Part shown: one piece after another, positions 1-13,105 of the stretch
Numbering within the stretch: the first letter of the stretch is position 1
Layout: every line of letters begins with the position of its first letter
Source: Kitasatospora kifunensis
Lineage (GTDB): Bacteria; Actinomycetota; Actinomycetes; Streptomycetales; Streptomycetaceae
NCBI RefSeq assembly: GCF_014203855.1
Contig: NZ_JACHJV010000001.1
Coordinates: forward strand, 3,720,001-3,784,000
DNA: 64,000 nt
Direction of reading: 5' to 3'
Program-made: the position numbers and the translations under genes
The notes under the pieces: model-generated
Seen by the model: the letters and a program-made list of their open reading frames with translations, nothing else
Database searches by the model: none
Told to the model about the DNA's origin: nothing

Positions 1-1471
1 GGTACAGCGTCTGCTTGATCGCCAGCACGTGCGGGTCGGCCGCGGCCTGCTCCAGGAAGGCCTGCACCGAGGTGGAGAAGCTGTCGTACGGGTGGTGCAG
101 CAGCACGTCGCGCTCGCGCATCGCGGCGAAGATGTCCGGCTGCGAGGCCGACTCCACGTCGGTCAGACCGCGTGCCGTGCCGGCCACGAACTTGCCGTAC
201 TTCAGCTCCGGACGGTCCAGGCCGGCGATCCCGAACAGGCCGGTCAGGTCCAGCGGACCGGGCAGCGGGAACACCTCGGCCTCGGTGATGTTCAGCTCGC
301 GCACCAGCAGGTCGAGGATGTAGGGGTCGATCGACTCCTCCACCTCCAGGCGCACCGGCGGCCCGAACCGACGGCGCATCAGCTCCTTCTCCAGCGCCTT
401 GAGGATGTTCTCGGTGTCGTCCTCCTCCACCTCGAGATCCTCGTTGCGGGTCACCCGGAAGGCATGGTGGGCGAGCACCTCCATGCCGGGGAAGAGCTCC
501 TCGAGGTGCGCACCCATCACGTCCTCCAGCGGCACGTACCGCTGCGGGGAGGCCTCCAGGAAACGCATCAGCGACTGCGGCACCTTCACCCGGGCGAAGT
601 GCTTGTGCCCGGAGACCGGGTTGCGCACCACCACCGCCAGGTTCAGGCTCAGCCCCGATATGTACGGGAACGGGTGCGCCGGGTCGACCGCCAGCGGGGT
701 CAGCACCGGGAAGATCTGCTGCCGGAACAGGTTGTGCAGGCGAGCCTGCTCCTTCTCGGTCAGCTCCGCCCAGCGGACCAGCTCGATCCCCTCGGCCGCC
801 AGGTCGGGCAGCACGTCGTGCTGGAAGGCGGCCGCGTGCCGGGCCATCAGCTCCCGCGACCTGGTCCAGATCAGATCGAGCACCTCGCGCGGCTGCAGGC
901 CCGAGGCGCTGCGCTGGGCGACCCCGGTGGCGATCCGGCGCTTGAGGCCGGCCACCCGCACCATGAAGAACTCGTCCAGGTTGCTGGCGAAGATCGCCAG
1001 GAACTTGGTCCGCTCCAGCAGCGGGATCTGCGGGTCCTCGGCCAGCTCGAGCACCCGCTCGTTGAACGCCAGCCAGCTGCGCTCCCGGTCCAGGAAGCGG
1101 CCCTGCGGCAGCTCGTCCAGCTCCTGGTGCGCCTCGGCGCCGTCGGGGAACTGGTCGAGCGCCACGCCCAGGGGCTTGGTCAGCCGGGAGGGGGCGGGCA
1201 CGCCGGGGGACTCGGGCATCGGGTCGGCTCCTGAGGTGTCTGGCGCTTCGGGCGTACCGGCCGCGACCGGGCGGGGGACGGTCATGGGTTCCAGCTCCTC
1301 CAGCGGCGTGAGATCCGGGTGCTCGGCGGACTCGGCCGGGGTCAGCGCTTGGCCGTTCCCTTCCGGGTCCGCTCCCCGCAGCGCGGTGAGCCGACCGACC
1401 GGCGCGGTCGATAGCCGACCGACCCCGGCGATGTGGCCCAAGCTGCGGGAGCGAGACACTACGGACGTCAT
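1..1471 (-). CDS. ppk: polyphosphate kinase Ppk1 (N-terminal part, runs off the left edge)
   Basis: Reading the minus strand from an ATG at 1471 gives about 490 residues with no stop before the window edge. After a variable N-terminal extension of roughly 100 residues comes [20 protein letters not shown] and then [19 protein letters not shown], the hallmark start of Ppk1 (family knowledge: about 700-770 residues, reversible transfer of the ATP gamma phosphate to polyphosphate). The catalytic histidines belong to the missing C-terminal half. The next in-frame ATGs lie further into the poorly conserved leader, so the exact start is less certain than the identity. The large forward ORFs over this stretch are antisense shadows. 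A PHO-box-like direct repeat lies just upstream, which fits the known phosphate control of this gene in Streptomyces. Confidence 0.93.
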   Translation of the reverse strand, partial: MTSVVSRSRSLGHIAGVGRLSTAPVGRLTALRGADPEGNGQALTPAESAEHPDLTPLEELEPMTVPRPVAAGTPEAPDTSGADPMPESPGVPAPSRLTKPLGVALDQFPDGAEAHQELDELPQGRFLDRERSWLAFNERVLELAEDPQIPLLERTKFLAIFASNLDEFFMVRVAGLKRRIATGVAQRSASGLQPREVLDLIWTRSRELMARHAAAFQHDVLPDLAAEGIELVRWAELTEKEQARLHNLFRQQIFPVLTPLAVDPAHPFPYISGLSLNLAVVVRNPVSGHKHFARVKVPQSLMRFLEASPQRYVPLEDVMGAHLEELFPGMEVLAHHAFRVTRNEDLEVEEDDTENILKALEKELMRRRFGPPVRLEVEESIDPYILDLLVRELNITEAEVFPLPGPLDLTGLFGIAGLDRPELKYGKFVAGTARGLTDVESASQPDIFAAMRERDVLLHHPYDSFSTSVQAFLEQAAADPHVLAIKQTLY

Positions 1472-1488
1472 CCTGTGATCTTCGCGTC

Positions 1489-1510
1489 GGCAATTGAATC
1501 CACGGTAAAC
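1489..1510 (-). promoter_or_regulatory. putative PHO box (PhoP direct repeats) upstream of ppk
   Basis: On the minus strand two adjacent 11-nt units, GTTTACCGTGG and ATTCAATTGCC, lie about 18 nt before the ppk start. Streptomyces PhoP binds 11-nt direct repeats whose consensus begins GTTCACC; the first unit matches six of the first seven positions, the second is weak. Regulation of ppk by PhoP is known in Streptomyces; the site call here is inference. Confidence 0.4.
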
Positions 1511-1556
1511 ACCGCATGGCCGGGAGGAAAGCTGAGGCGGTCGGCCCTGCGGCCCG

Positions 1557-2588
1557 CTAGCGCGCTCGGCGACCCTCGGTGACCCGATACATCAGGTCTA
1601 CCTCATGCACCGTGAAACCCACGCGTTCGTAGACCCGCACCGCGGCGGCGTTGTCCGCGTCCACGTAGAGCAGCACGGTGGCGAGCCCGCGATCCGCCGC
1701 CAGATGGCGCAGGCCCGCGGCGGTCAGCGCCTTGCCCAGCCCGTTGCCCTGCTCGGCCGGGTCCACCCCGACCACGTAGACCTCGCCCAGCTCGGGCTCG
1801 GTCGCGGTGGCCGGGTGCACCTTGGTCCAGTGGAAGCCGACCAGGCGCTCACCGTCGGTGTCCGAGCCGCCAGTGCCTGAGCCGCCAGTGCCCGCACTGT
1901 CGGTGCCCGAGCCGCCGGTGCCCGCGCCACGGACCGCGAGGAAGAATCCGGCCGGGTCGAACCACGGTTCGGCGATCCGGTCGGTCAGGTCGCGGGCCGT
2001 CCAGGAGCCCTGCTCCGGGTGGTGGGCGAAGGCCAGCGCGTTGAGCCGCAGCCAGGCCTCGTCGTCCACGCCGGGCCGGAAGGTCCGCAGGGTGACGCCC
2101 TCGGGCAGCGACACCTCGGCGGGGGCCGGGCCGGTGCGGCGCATCTGCCGCAGCTCGCGGACCAGCTCCGCCCCGTACGCCTCGGCCAGCCGCCGGGCCG
2201 CCGGGTGACCACCGTGCGCCCAGAAGTCGACGGTCCGATCGTCGCCGGCCTCGGCCAGCACCGCCCCGACCAGCGCCCGGCCCAGACCGTGCCCGCGGTG
2301 ATCGGGATGCACGGCCAGTTCCGCGGTGGCCGACTCCTTCTGGAGCTCAAGCTGCCCGTAGCCGGCCGGGGCTTCGACGGTTCCTGCCACCAGATGCCGC
2401 ACACCCTCGCGCGGCTCGTCGACCCTGAGGCGCAGTCGGCCCGCCTCGGAGACGGCCTCCCGTCCGTCGGCGGCCGCGGCGGCACGCAGGACGGCCTGCG
2501 CGGTGTCGAGCTGCGCGGTGCTCAGGCCGGCGGTCACGTGGATCTCGGGCTCGGGGATCTCGGACTCGGGGGTCTTGGCGGTATCCAT
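1557..2588 (-). CDS. mshD: mycothiol synthase (acetyl-CoA:Cys-GlcN-Ins acetyltransferase)
   Basis: 343 residues forming two tandem GNAT domains. The N-terminal domain carries [20 protein letters not shown] and the C-terminal one [19 protein letters not shown], both acetyl-CoA-binding motif A. MshD performs the last step of mycothiol synthesis, acetylating the cysteine amine of Cys-GlcN-Ins; it is cytosolic. An ATG at 2612 would add eight residues, but the ATG at 2588 has an AAGG purine stretch about 10 nt upstream and is preferred. A Gly/Ser/Thr-rich insert (about residues 223-247, from a 15-bp DNA repeat at 1861-1920) splits the second domain and makes the protein longer than usual. Position next to ppk matches Streptomyces. 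It starts only 24 bp from the divergent NUDIX gene. Confidence 0.93.
   Translation of the reverse strand: MDTAKTPESEIPEPEIHVTAGLSTAQLDTAQAVLRAAAAADGREAVSEAGRLRLRVDEPREGVRHLVAGTVEAPAGYGQLELQKESATAELAVHPDHRGHGLGRALVGAVLAEAGDDRTVDFWAHGGHPAARRLAEAYGAELVRELRQMRRTGPAPAEVSLPEGVTLRTFRPGVDDEAWLRLNALAFAHHPEQGSWTARDLTDRIAEPWFDPAGFFLAVRGAGTGGSGTDSAGTGGSGTGGSDTDGERLVGFHWTKVHPATATEPELGEVYVVGVDPAEQGNGLGKALTAAGLRHLAADRGLATVLLYVDADNAAAVRVYERVGFTVHEVDLMYRVTEGRRAR
1861..1920. repeat. 15-bp tandem repeat (4 units) inside mshD
   Basis: Four consecutive 15-nt units related to tccgagccgccagtg (1861, 1876, 1891, 1906) keep the frame and encode a Gly-Ser-Thr-Asp run between conserved parts of the second GNAT domain. 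The third unit is the most diverged. Confidence 0.8.
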
Positions 2589-2599
2589 GGACCGGACCT

Positions 2600-2605
2600 T
2601 ACGCT
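2600..2605 (+). promoter_or_regulatory. putative -10 element of the leaderless NUDIX gene
   Basis: TACGCT ends 7 nt before the ATG at 2613, the spacing expected when transcription starts at the start codon. No Shine-Dalgarno precedes that ATG. A loosely matching -35 (ttggcg, near 2577) has a 19-nt spacer, so the assignment is tentative. Confidence 0.35.
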
Positions 2606-2612
2606 GCCTCAC

Positions 2613-3080
2613 ATGTCATCAGATGCCATACGAAGAGTTCGTCCTGCGGCCTACGCGGTCTGCGTCGAGGACGAGCGGATCCTGCTCGCACGGTGGATCG
2701 GCGCGGACGGAACGCGGCTGTGGACCATGCCGGGAGGCGGTCTCGATCACGGTGAGGACCCCTACGACGCGGCGATCCGGGAGGTAGCGGAAGAGACGGG
2801 ATACGAGGTCGAGTTGGTCCGGCTGCTCGGGGTCGACTCGGAGAACTTCCTCATTCCAGCGGACTCGGTGACCCCTCAGCCGCGTGACCTCCATGGGCTG
2901 CGGATCGTCTACGAGGGCCGGGTCACCGGGGGCGAGCTGCGCAACGAGACCGACGGCTCGACGGACCTGGCGGCCTGGATACCGCTTGCGGAGGTCAGTG
3001 AACTGAAGCGGGTCTCGTTGGTGGACATCGCTATCGCGCTCTACCGGGACCGGCCGGCGCTCGGACGCATTGTGCGGTAA
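2613..3080 (+). CDS. NUDIX hydrolase
   Basis: 155 residues. The NUDIX box is complete: G at GGGLDHGEDPYDAAIREVAE followed by ETGYEV fits GX5EX7REUXEEXGU, so Mg-dependent hydrolysis of a nucleoside diphosphate-X substrate is expected; the substrate cannot be read from sequence. The ATG at 2613 is the sensible start because an in-frame extension to 2019 would run antisense through mshD. There is no ribosome binding site and a -10-like TACGCT lies 7 nt upstream, so the mRNA is probably leaderless. The gene is divergent from mshD with a 24-bp gap, and its 3' end abuts the shared rrn terminator. Confidence 0.88.
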   Translation: MSSDAIRRVRPAAYAVCVEDERILLARWIGADGTRLWTMPGGGLDHGEDPYDAAIREVAEETGYEVELVRLLGVDSENFLIPADSVTPQPRDLHGLRIVYEGRVTGGELRNETDGSTDLAAWIPLAEVSELKRVSLVDIAIALYRDRPALGRIVR

Positions 3081-3084
3081 ACGC

Positions 3085-3120
3085 AGAGAAGCCCCCTTCC
3101 CGAAGGAAGGGGGCTTCTCT
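3085..3120 (-). terminator. rRNA operon terminator (probably bidirectional)
   Basis: A perfect 16-bp inverted repeat, agagaagcccccttcc at 3085-3100 and its complement at 3105-3120, with a cgaa loop. It sits immediately 3' of the 5S gene on the minus strand and 4 nt after the NUDIX stop codon on the plus strand, so it can end both transcripts. Confidence 0.9.
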
Positions 3121-3129
3121 AGAAGAATT

Positions 3130-3248
3130 GTTCGGCGGCGTCCTACTCTCCCACAGGGTCCCCCCTGCAGTACCATCGGCGCTGTAAGGCTTAGCTTCCG
3201 GGTTCGGAATGTAACCGGGCGTTTCCCTCACGCTATGACCACCGAAAC
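3130..3248 (-). rRNA. rrf: 5S ribosomal RNA
   Basis: The minus strand reads as a typical actinobacterial 5S: it begins GTTTCGGTGGTCATAGCG, contains CGGTTACATTCCGAACCCGG, and ends CTACGCCGCCGAAC-like (here GGACGCCGCCGAAC). About 119 nt. Last gene of the rrn operon; ends are approximate to a few bases. Confidence 0.96.
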
Positions 3249-3301
3249 ACTATGAAACTGTGCACCGCACCATCTCGCCCTGTGGCCCAGGACAAAACGG
3301 G

Positions 3302-3338
3302 GTCGTTGTTTCAGAACAACACAGTGGACGCGAGCAAC
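3302..3338. repeat. 23S processing stem, 3' arm
   Basis: gtcgttgttt...gacgcgagcaac (37 nt) is complementary, with four mismatches, to the minus-strand copy at 6461-6497 on the other side of 23S. In the transcript the two arms can pair into the long helix cut by RNase III during 23S maturation (known mechanism). Confidence 0.75.
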
Positions 3339-3340
3339 TG

Positions 3341-6456
<3,116 letters not shown>

Positions 6457-6460
6457 CACA

Positions 6461-6497
6461 GATGCTCGCGTCCACTGTGCAGTTCTCAAACAACGAC
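6461..6497. repeat. 23S processing stem, 5' arm
   Basis: gatgctcgcgtccactgtgc followed by agttctcaaacaacgac. It is the inverted partner of 3302-3338 and lies just upstream of 23S in the 16S-23S spacer. The contained TTGAGAACT motif also recurs in the 16S leader (8401-8429). Confidence 0.75.
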
Positions 6498-6707
6498 CAG
6501 ACACCCACCTCAACAAGCATGGGACCGGCACTGAGACAACGATTACTCGTTCCCTCAGGACCCAACAACGTGCCCAACACACCCGATCACCCGAAACCGT
6601 TCCACGCCGAAGCAGTACTAGGAAACAACCAACCGTGTGTGCCGAATAGTCAACGTTCCACCCATGAGCTAGCACTCCAGGACATTCGCCCGAAGCTGCC
6701 ATGTGCT

Positions 6708-8236
<1,529 letters not shown>

Positions 8237-8829
8237 GTCTGCTCGTAATCGAGCCACACCCGCGTCGAGCGGCACGACAACCACCGGAATAGGGTGACCT
8301 CGTGCACTGCGTCCTCGCTAGTGTTTTACTTCAAAAGGAATCTCCAACCCCGATCAAGCGATCGAGGCCGGGGATATCAACATATCTGGCGTTGACTTTT
8401 GGCACGCTGTTGAGTTCTCAAGGAACGGACGCTTCCTTTGCAGCCACTTCCGTGGCCCCTCCGGGCGCTTCGTTCTTTCTTCTCTTCGAGCTTATCAGAC
8501 CCGCCTCTCGGCGTTTCCCGACTCGCTCTCGGTGTTTCCAACCTTACCAGGTCTTCCGCACCGCTCGGCCTCAAGAGGCCTTCGTCGTAACCGACCTGAC
8601 GGCCTGTCCGACGTGTTGAACTTTAGCCCAACTCCGCTCCGAAAAGCGAATCCGGCCCACCTTCCGAATTACCGGCACGACAAAACAAGCCCGCCGCGGA
8701 AACGTGCAAAAAGCAACGCGTCAACGACCGACGATCTTGCCGAGGGTGGTGTTTCAGAGAGTGGCTGCACTCAGGGCCGTCCGCACAGAACGCGCTTCCG
8801 GTGCCCCCTGACAGGCAGCTCGAAGAACA
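8237..8829 (-). promoter_or_regulatory. rrn leader and promoter region
   Basis: 593 bp without a gene between 16S and the PP2C phosphatase. On the minus strand it holds the conserved leader block CCGTTCCTTGAGAACTCAAC followed by AGCGTGCC (8401-8429), a motif used in rRNA antitermination/processing in actinobacteria, and several promoter-like segments, for example TGATAAGCTC at 8488-8497. Streptomyces rrn operons normally have several tandem promoters; I cannot assign individual start sites with confidence. Confidence 0.65.
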
Positions 8830-10338
8830 CTAGACCTCTCGGAGGGCCGAGTCAACCCCCGGTTCGGCCGCCTCCGAGAGCCCCAGCTCAGGCATGGCCC
8901 TGAGCTCAGGCCCGAGCTCAGGCACTGGCTCAGACACTGGCTCAGGGGCGGCCTCGGCGCGCGGCAGCTGGAAGGAGAGCACCGCCACGTCGTCGTCGTG
9001 CTCCGCCGTCACTCCCATCGCCCGCAGCAGCCGGGCGCAGACCACCTCTGGTGGGCCGACCGCACCGGCCAGGGTGTGGGCCAGCAGCCCCAGGCCCTCG
9101 TCGATGTCCTGATCGCGCCGCTCCACTAGGCCGTCCGTGTAGAGGACACCGGTGGTCCCGGGCAGCAGGCGCAGTGTGTGCGAGGTGTGGGCGCTGTCGC
9201 CGGTGCCCAGCGGCGGGCCGTTCTGCTGCTCGCCCTGGAGCACGGTGCCGTCGGGGCCGCGCAGCATCAGGGGGAGGTGCCCGGCCGAGGAGTAGGTGAG
9301 GGTGCCGGCCGGCGGGTCGTAGACGGCATAGACACAGGTGGCGATCTGGTTGGCGTCGATCTCCATGGCCAGGCCGTCGAGCAGGCCCATCACCTGGTGC
9401 GGCGGCAGGTCGAGGCGGGCGTAGGCGCGCACGGCGGTGCGCAGCTGTCCCATCACGGCGGCGGCGCGTAGGCCGCGGCCCATCACGTCGCCGATCACCA
9501 GGGCGGTGCGCCCGCCGCGCAGGCTGATCACGTCGTACCAGTCGCCGCCGACCGCCGCGTCGGCGCCGCCGGGTTGATAGGTGGCGGCGACCCGCAGTTC
9601 GGCGGGCTGTTCGAGCTTCTGTGGCAGCAGGCTGCGCTGCAGCGTGACGGCGGCCTCGCGCTGGCGGCGTTCGGCCTCGCGCAGCCTGGCGGCGGCGTGC
9701 ACCTGGTCGGTGACCTCGGCGGCGTAGATCAGCACGCCGATGGCGGGCGGTGGCTGGCCGTCGCGTCCGGCCGAGCGGGCGGTGCGGGCGGTGCGCGCGA
9801 TTCGTTCGGTGGAGCGCAGTGGAACGCAGGAGACGTTGAAGCAGCGGGTGCGTCCGGGGCCGGCCGCCGGGTCGGTGATGCTGCGCGCCTTGACGCTGCG
9901 GTCGCGGCCGCTGCGCAGCACCTGGTCGAGCAGCGGGAGCAGCCCGAGCTCGGCGAGCTCGGGCATCGCCTCCTCGGCGGGCAGGCCGGCGGCGCGGGTG
10001 CCGAAGAGTTCGCGGTAGGCGTCGTTGGCGTAGCCGAGGCGGTGCCGGGGGCCGTAGGTGATCACGACGGGGGCGGGCAGTCGGCCCAGCAGGTCGCGCA
10101 GGTCGTAGAGCTCGTGCAGGTCGAGCAGCGGTTCGGCACCGAGCAGCGGTTCCGGACCGAGCAGCGGCCCCGCCAGGCCGAGCGGGTCGCGCGGGCCCGG
10201 CAGCGCGACCGCGTCGTCCGCGGGGGCTGCGACACGCCACGGGGCCCCGGTGAGCCGCGCACTCCAGCGCATGAGGTTCAACCGACTGTCGCTTTCCTCG
10301 GATCGCGGATCCGTCACAGCTCGTACTGATGTTTGCAC
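8830..10338 (-). CDS. PAS domain PP2C-type (SpoIIE/RsbU) serine phosphatase
   Basis: 502 residues from a GTG at 10338. Residues about 75-210 form a PAS-like sensor (LPAPVVITYGPRHRLGYAND), followed by a short helical linker and a PP2C/SpoIIE phosphatase domain with GGDWYDVI (about 264), GDVMGRGLRAA (about 283) and a C-terminal DDDVAVLSF that supplies metal-binding aspartates. Such proteins dephosphorylate anti-sigma-factor antagonists. The N-terminal about 70 residues and the C-terminal Glu/Pro-rich tail are low complexity. There is no clear ribosome binding site for either GTG 10338 or the internal ATG at 10272, so the start is uncertain. No kinase or antagonist gene is adjacent; the cytosolic partner is unknown. 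Confidence 0.85.
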   Translation of the reverse strand: MQTSVRAVTDPRSEESDSRLNLMRWSARLTGAPWRVAAPADDAVALPGPRDPLGLAGPLLGPEPLLGAEPLLDLHELYDLRDLLGRLPAPVVITYGPRHRLGYANDAYRELFGTRAAGLPAEEAMPELAELGLLPLLDQVLRSGRDRSVKARSITDPAAGPGRTRCFNVSCVPLRSTERIARTARTARSAGRDGQPPPAIGVLIYAAEVTDQVHAAARLREAERRQREAAVTLQRSLLPQKLEQPAELRVAATYQPGGADAAVGGDWYDVISLRGGRTALVIGDVMGRGLRAAAVMGQLRTAVRAYARLDLPPHQVMGLLDGLAMEIDANQIATCVYAVYDPPAGTLTYSSAGHLPLMLRGPDGTVLQGEQQNGPPLGTGDSAHTSHTLRLLPGTTGVLYTDGLVERRDQDIDEGLGLLAHTLAGAVGPPEVVCARLLRAMGVTAEHDDDVAVLSFQLPRAEAAPEPVSEPVPELGPELRAMPELGLSEAAEPGVDSALREV

Positions 10339-10446
10339 GGGCTGTGACGGGGTGTCACGCAGATCCTGTCAGGTGGAGGTGCGGTTCCGGAAGTCGTACG
10401 TGTGTTGGTCGTGTTGTAGCCCTGAGCGTTTCTCGCGTTCCCCAGC

Positions 10447-10485
10447 CTTCCCAACCAGTCTTCCCGACCAGCCTTCCCAACCAGT
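10447..10485. repeat. 13-bp tandem repeat, 3 units, intergenic
   Basis: cttcccaaccagt, cttcccgaccagc and cttcccaaccagt follow one another between the NDH-2 stop codon and the PP2C gene. No function can be inferred. Confidence 0.8.
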
Positions 10486-10494
10486 CCGAAGCCC

Positions 10495-11883
10495 TCAGCG
10501 TTCCCGGCCGCCGCCCAGCACCCAGTCCGCCAGCACCCGCACCCGCCCCTGCGTGCTCGGCAGGCCGCGCAACGTGCGGGCGCGGTGCAGCAGCCAGGCG
10601 TGGCGCCCGAGCAGACCGCCCTTGCGGGTGTGCGCGGCGGCCAGGCGCAGGCCGAGCGGGGCCGCGGTGTGGCGCTGCTCGGGCCGGTAGGGGCGTGGCG
10701 GGCGGTCGGCGGCCACCGCGAGCAGGTTCTCAGCCAGCAGCTCGCCCTGGGCCAGCGCGTGCTGCGCGTCGGGGGTGCAGAAGGCATCGGGGGTGCAGAA
10801 GGCATCAGGGCTACAGAAGGCGTCAGGGCTGCGGACGTCGGCACCCAGCGGGACGGCCGCGCAGTCGCCGGCCGCCCAGGCGCCCGGCAGCGGGTGCCCG
10901 TCGGGGCCGAGCACCTGGAGGGTGCCAAGGCAGCGGATCCGGCCATCCTCGCCGAGCGGCAGGTCAGTGGCGCCGAGCACCGGAGCGGGGCGCACCCCGG
11001 CCGTCCAGACCAGGGTGCGCGCGGCGAAGCGGGTGCCGTCGGACAGCACCATCACCCGGTCCTGGGCGGAGTCGAGCGCGGTCTTGAGTCGTACGTCCAC
11101 GTTCCGCTCGCGCAGTTGGGACAGCGCGTGCTCGGCGAGCTCGGGCTCGTGCCCGGCCAGGATCCGGTCACCGGGATCGACCAGCACCCAGCGCAGGTCC
11201 TCGGGCCCGATGTTGGGGTAGCCGCGCAGTGCGCGCCTGGTCATGTCCTCCAGCTCGGCGATCGCGCCGACGCCGCCGTAACCGGCCCCGACGAAGACGA
11301 AGGTCAGTGCGGCGTCGCGCAGTTCGGGGTCGCGGGTGGTGGAGGCGAGGTCGAGCTGGTCGAGCACGTGCCGGCCCAGCGCGACCGCCTCGCCGACGGT
11401 CTCGAAGCCCAGGCCGTGCTCGGCGAGGCCGGGGATCGGGCGGGTGCGCGCGACGGAGCCGGCCGCCAGCACCAGTTCGTCGTACGCCAGTTCGTCCTCG
11501 ACGCCGCCACTCGGGGCCAGCCAGGCCAGTCTGCGGGCGTGGTCGATCCGGGAGATCCGGGTGGTGAGCACCCGGCAGTCGGGCAGCGCCTGGCGCAGCG
11601 GGACCACCACGTGCCGCGGATCGATCACTCCGGCGGCCACCTCGGCGAGCAGCGGACGGTACGTCAGATAGGGTGCGGCCTCAACCACGGTGACCTCCGC
11701 GCGCCCGGCCCGCAGCTCCGACTGGAGTTCCCGCTGGAGCCGTTGGGCCGTGGTCAGCCCCGCACAACCGCCGCCCACGATCAGAATCCGGATGGTGCCA
11801 CCCCCGCTCGAATCGGTGTGCTGGTGAGGGATGTGAGCCAGTTCACGCCTCCATGACGCCTTGCCGATGGGGCTCTTGTCCAC
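10495..11883 (-). CDS. type II NADH dehydrogenase-like FAD oxidoreductase
   Basis: 462 residues. An FAD-binding Rossmann motif RILIVGGGCAGLTTAQRLQR begins near residue 32; a second nucleotide-binding glycine motif FVFVGAGYGGVGAIAELE near residue 193 binds NAD(P)H; AWAAGDCAAVP near 340 is the second FAD motif. This is the NDH-2 family: single-subunit, non-proton-pumping oxidation of NADH with quinone reduction at the inner face of the membrane. The GTG at 11883 is the first start available, and there is no ATG close to the Rossmann fold, so the start is uncertain. A six-residue repeat (PDAFC-containing, from 18-bp DNA repeats at 10771-10824) follows the FAD motif. It is divergent from an AtrA-like TetR gene, an arrangement I recall from S. 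coelicolor. Confidence 0.85.
   Translation of the reverse strand: MDKSPIGKASWRRELAHIPHQHTDSSGGGTIRILIVGGGCAGLTTAQRLQRELQSELRAGRAEVTVVEAAPYLTYRPLLAEVAAGVIDPRHVVVPLRQALPDCRVLTTRISRIDHARRLAWLAPSGGVEDELAYDELVLAAGSVARTRPIPGLAEHGLGFETVGEAVALGRHVLDQLDLASTTRDPELRDAALTFVFVGAGYGGVGAIAELEDMTRRALRGYPNIGPEDLRWVLVDPGDRILAGHEPELAEHALSQLRERNVDVRLKTALDSAQDRVMVLSDGTRFAARTLVWTAGVRPAPVLGATDLPLGEDGRIRCLGTLQVLGPDGHPLPGAWAAGDCAAVPLGADVRSPDAFCSPDAFCTPDAFCTPDAQHALAQGELLAENLLAVAADRPPRPYRPEQRHTAAPLGLRLAAAHTRKGGLLGRHAWLLHRARTLRGLPSTQGRVRVLADWVLGGGRER
10771..10824. repeat. 18-bp in-frame tandem repeat in the NDH-2 gene
   Basis: gggggtgcagaaggcatc occurs twice exactly (10771, 10789) and once with changes (10807), encoding repeated (S/T)PDAFC in the loop after the second FAD motif. 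Confidence 0.85.
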
Positions 11884-12253
11884 ACCGCGTACCGGATTCG
11901 GGTGGGGTCATGCCGGGTCACGTCGAGCCGACGCGGGTGGGGCGGTGCGCGGGGTGGCGCGCCCGAAAAGCCGTCACCCCGGGTGGTGAATCCATTACGG
12001 CCTGATTTACCGTTGGCCGACCAGCCCGACTGGCCGAGCTTGAAACGGGGAAGGGTAGTCCGCGGATGATCCTCGCCCGTACGGGCCGTGCGCCGCCGAA
12101 CGGCGCGGTGGCGGTCCTGCGGGGCCGGCACGGGGGGCCGGGTGCTGGGAGCTGGCTGAACCGTGGCAGGTCACGAGCGGCTGCGACGACTTCGCACGAG
12201 AGCCCCGAGTGGGCTCCTCCGGGGGAGGGTTGGGATTGAAGGAACAGGATCAC
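11884..12253. other. divergent intergenic region, NDH-2 / AtrA-like regulator
   Basis: 370 bp without a convincing gene. It must contain the promoters of both divergent genes. A slightly AT-richer stretch (tgaatccattacggcctgatttacc, about 11987-12011) is the best place for them, but I see no clear paired -35/-10 boxes or operator palindromes. Confidence 0.4.
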
Positions 12254-13105
12254 ATGCTGGGCGAACCGGCTGTGCCGCAGGTCAGGGCAGGTGCGAGCAC
12301 CGTGCCTGAACAGCGCGCGCCGCTGTCCGCCCCATACCGGTCCGGCATCGGAAGCGGAACCATCGGAAACGGAACCGGCGGCACCGGCCCCACCGGTCAA
12401 GGGGCGCCGACGGAACCGGAGGAACGGCGAGTGGGCAGCCCGCGGTTGCGGGTGGACGCGCGGCGGAACCTGGAGAGCGTGCTGCGCGCGGCCCGCGAGG
12501 TCTTCGGTGAACTCGGCTACGACGCACCGATGGAGGAGGTCGCGCGGCGCGCCGGGGTGGGCGTCGGCACGGTGTACCGGCGCTTCCCCAGCAAGGAGGT
12601 GCTGGTCCAGCGGATCGCCGCCGAGGAGGTGGCCTGGCTGACCGCGCGGGCCCGGGAGGCGCTCTACGGGACGGCCGGGCCCTGGGAGGCGCTGGCCGGC
12701 TACCTGGCCACCGCGGTGAGCACCGGGGCCGGGCGGCTGCTGCCGCCGGAGGCCTTCGGCTACGCCGAGGAGCTGGCCAGGGTGCCCGAGCAGCGGCTGC
12801 CACCGGACACCGGGTCGAGTGGGGCCGGCGGCGAGCCACTGGGCGCGGTCGGGGTGCCGGACGCCGATCCGCGGCTGCTGCTGCAGCTGCTGGCCGCGCT
12901 GGTGGCCAGGGCGGGGGCAGCGGGCGAACTGCGGCCCGGGGTCACCGTCTCGGAGATCGTGCTGGTGCTGACGGCGGCCGTGCCGCCGGCGATCGGGCGC
13001 AGCCTGGCGGCGCGGCAGGGCGGTGGCCTGCTTCCGGGTGATCCGGCGCCGGAGCCGGCCGAGCGGCTGCTGCGGATCCTGCTGGACGGTTTACGGGCGG
13101 CCTAG
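12254..13105 (+). CDS. atrA: TetR-family transcriptional regulator, AtrA-like
   Basis: 283 residues. After about 70 Gly/Thr-rich residues comes the TetR DNA-binding domain: NLESVLRAAREVFGELGYDA, then MEEVARRAGVGVGTVYRRFP SK with the recognition helix. The C-terminal ligand domain is variable. The ATG at 12254 has gaagga about 10 nt upstream and is chosen over an in-frame ATG at 12209. In S. coelicolor atrA (SCO4118, as I remember it), an activator of the actinorhodin regulator actII-ORF4, is divergent from an NDH-2 gene and followed by an ECF sigma gene, which is exactly this arrangement; orthology is therefore inferred from synteny and the shared N-terminal domain. The symbol should be checked by reciprocal search. 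Confidence 0.75.
   Translation: MLGEPAVPQVRAGASTVPEQRAPLSAPYRSGIGSGTIGNGTGGTGPTGQGAPTEPEERRVGSPRLRVDARRNLESVLRAAREVFGELGYDAPMEEVARRAGVGVGTVYRRFPSKEVLVQRIAAEEVAWLTARAREALYGTAGPWEALAGYLATAVSTGAGRLLPPEAFGYAEELARVPEQRLPPDTGSSGAGGEPLGAVGVPDADPRLLLQLLAALVARAGAAGELRPGVTVSEIVLVLTAAVPPAIGRSLAARQGGGLLPGDPAPEPAERLLRILLDGLRAA

Noticed and set aside
29..1478. Two overlapping forward ORFs of 401 and 359 codons
   Set aside because: Antisense shadows of ppk; translations are His/Gln/Arg/Ser-rich without domains, whereas the minus strand gives a clear polyphosphate kinase.
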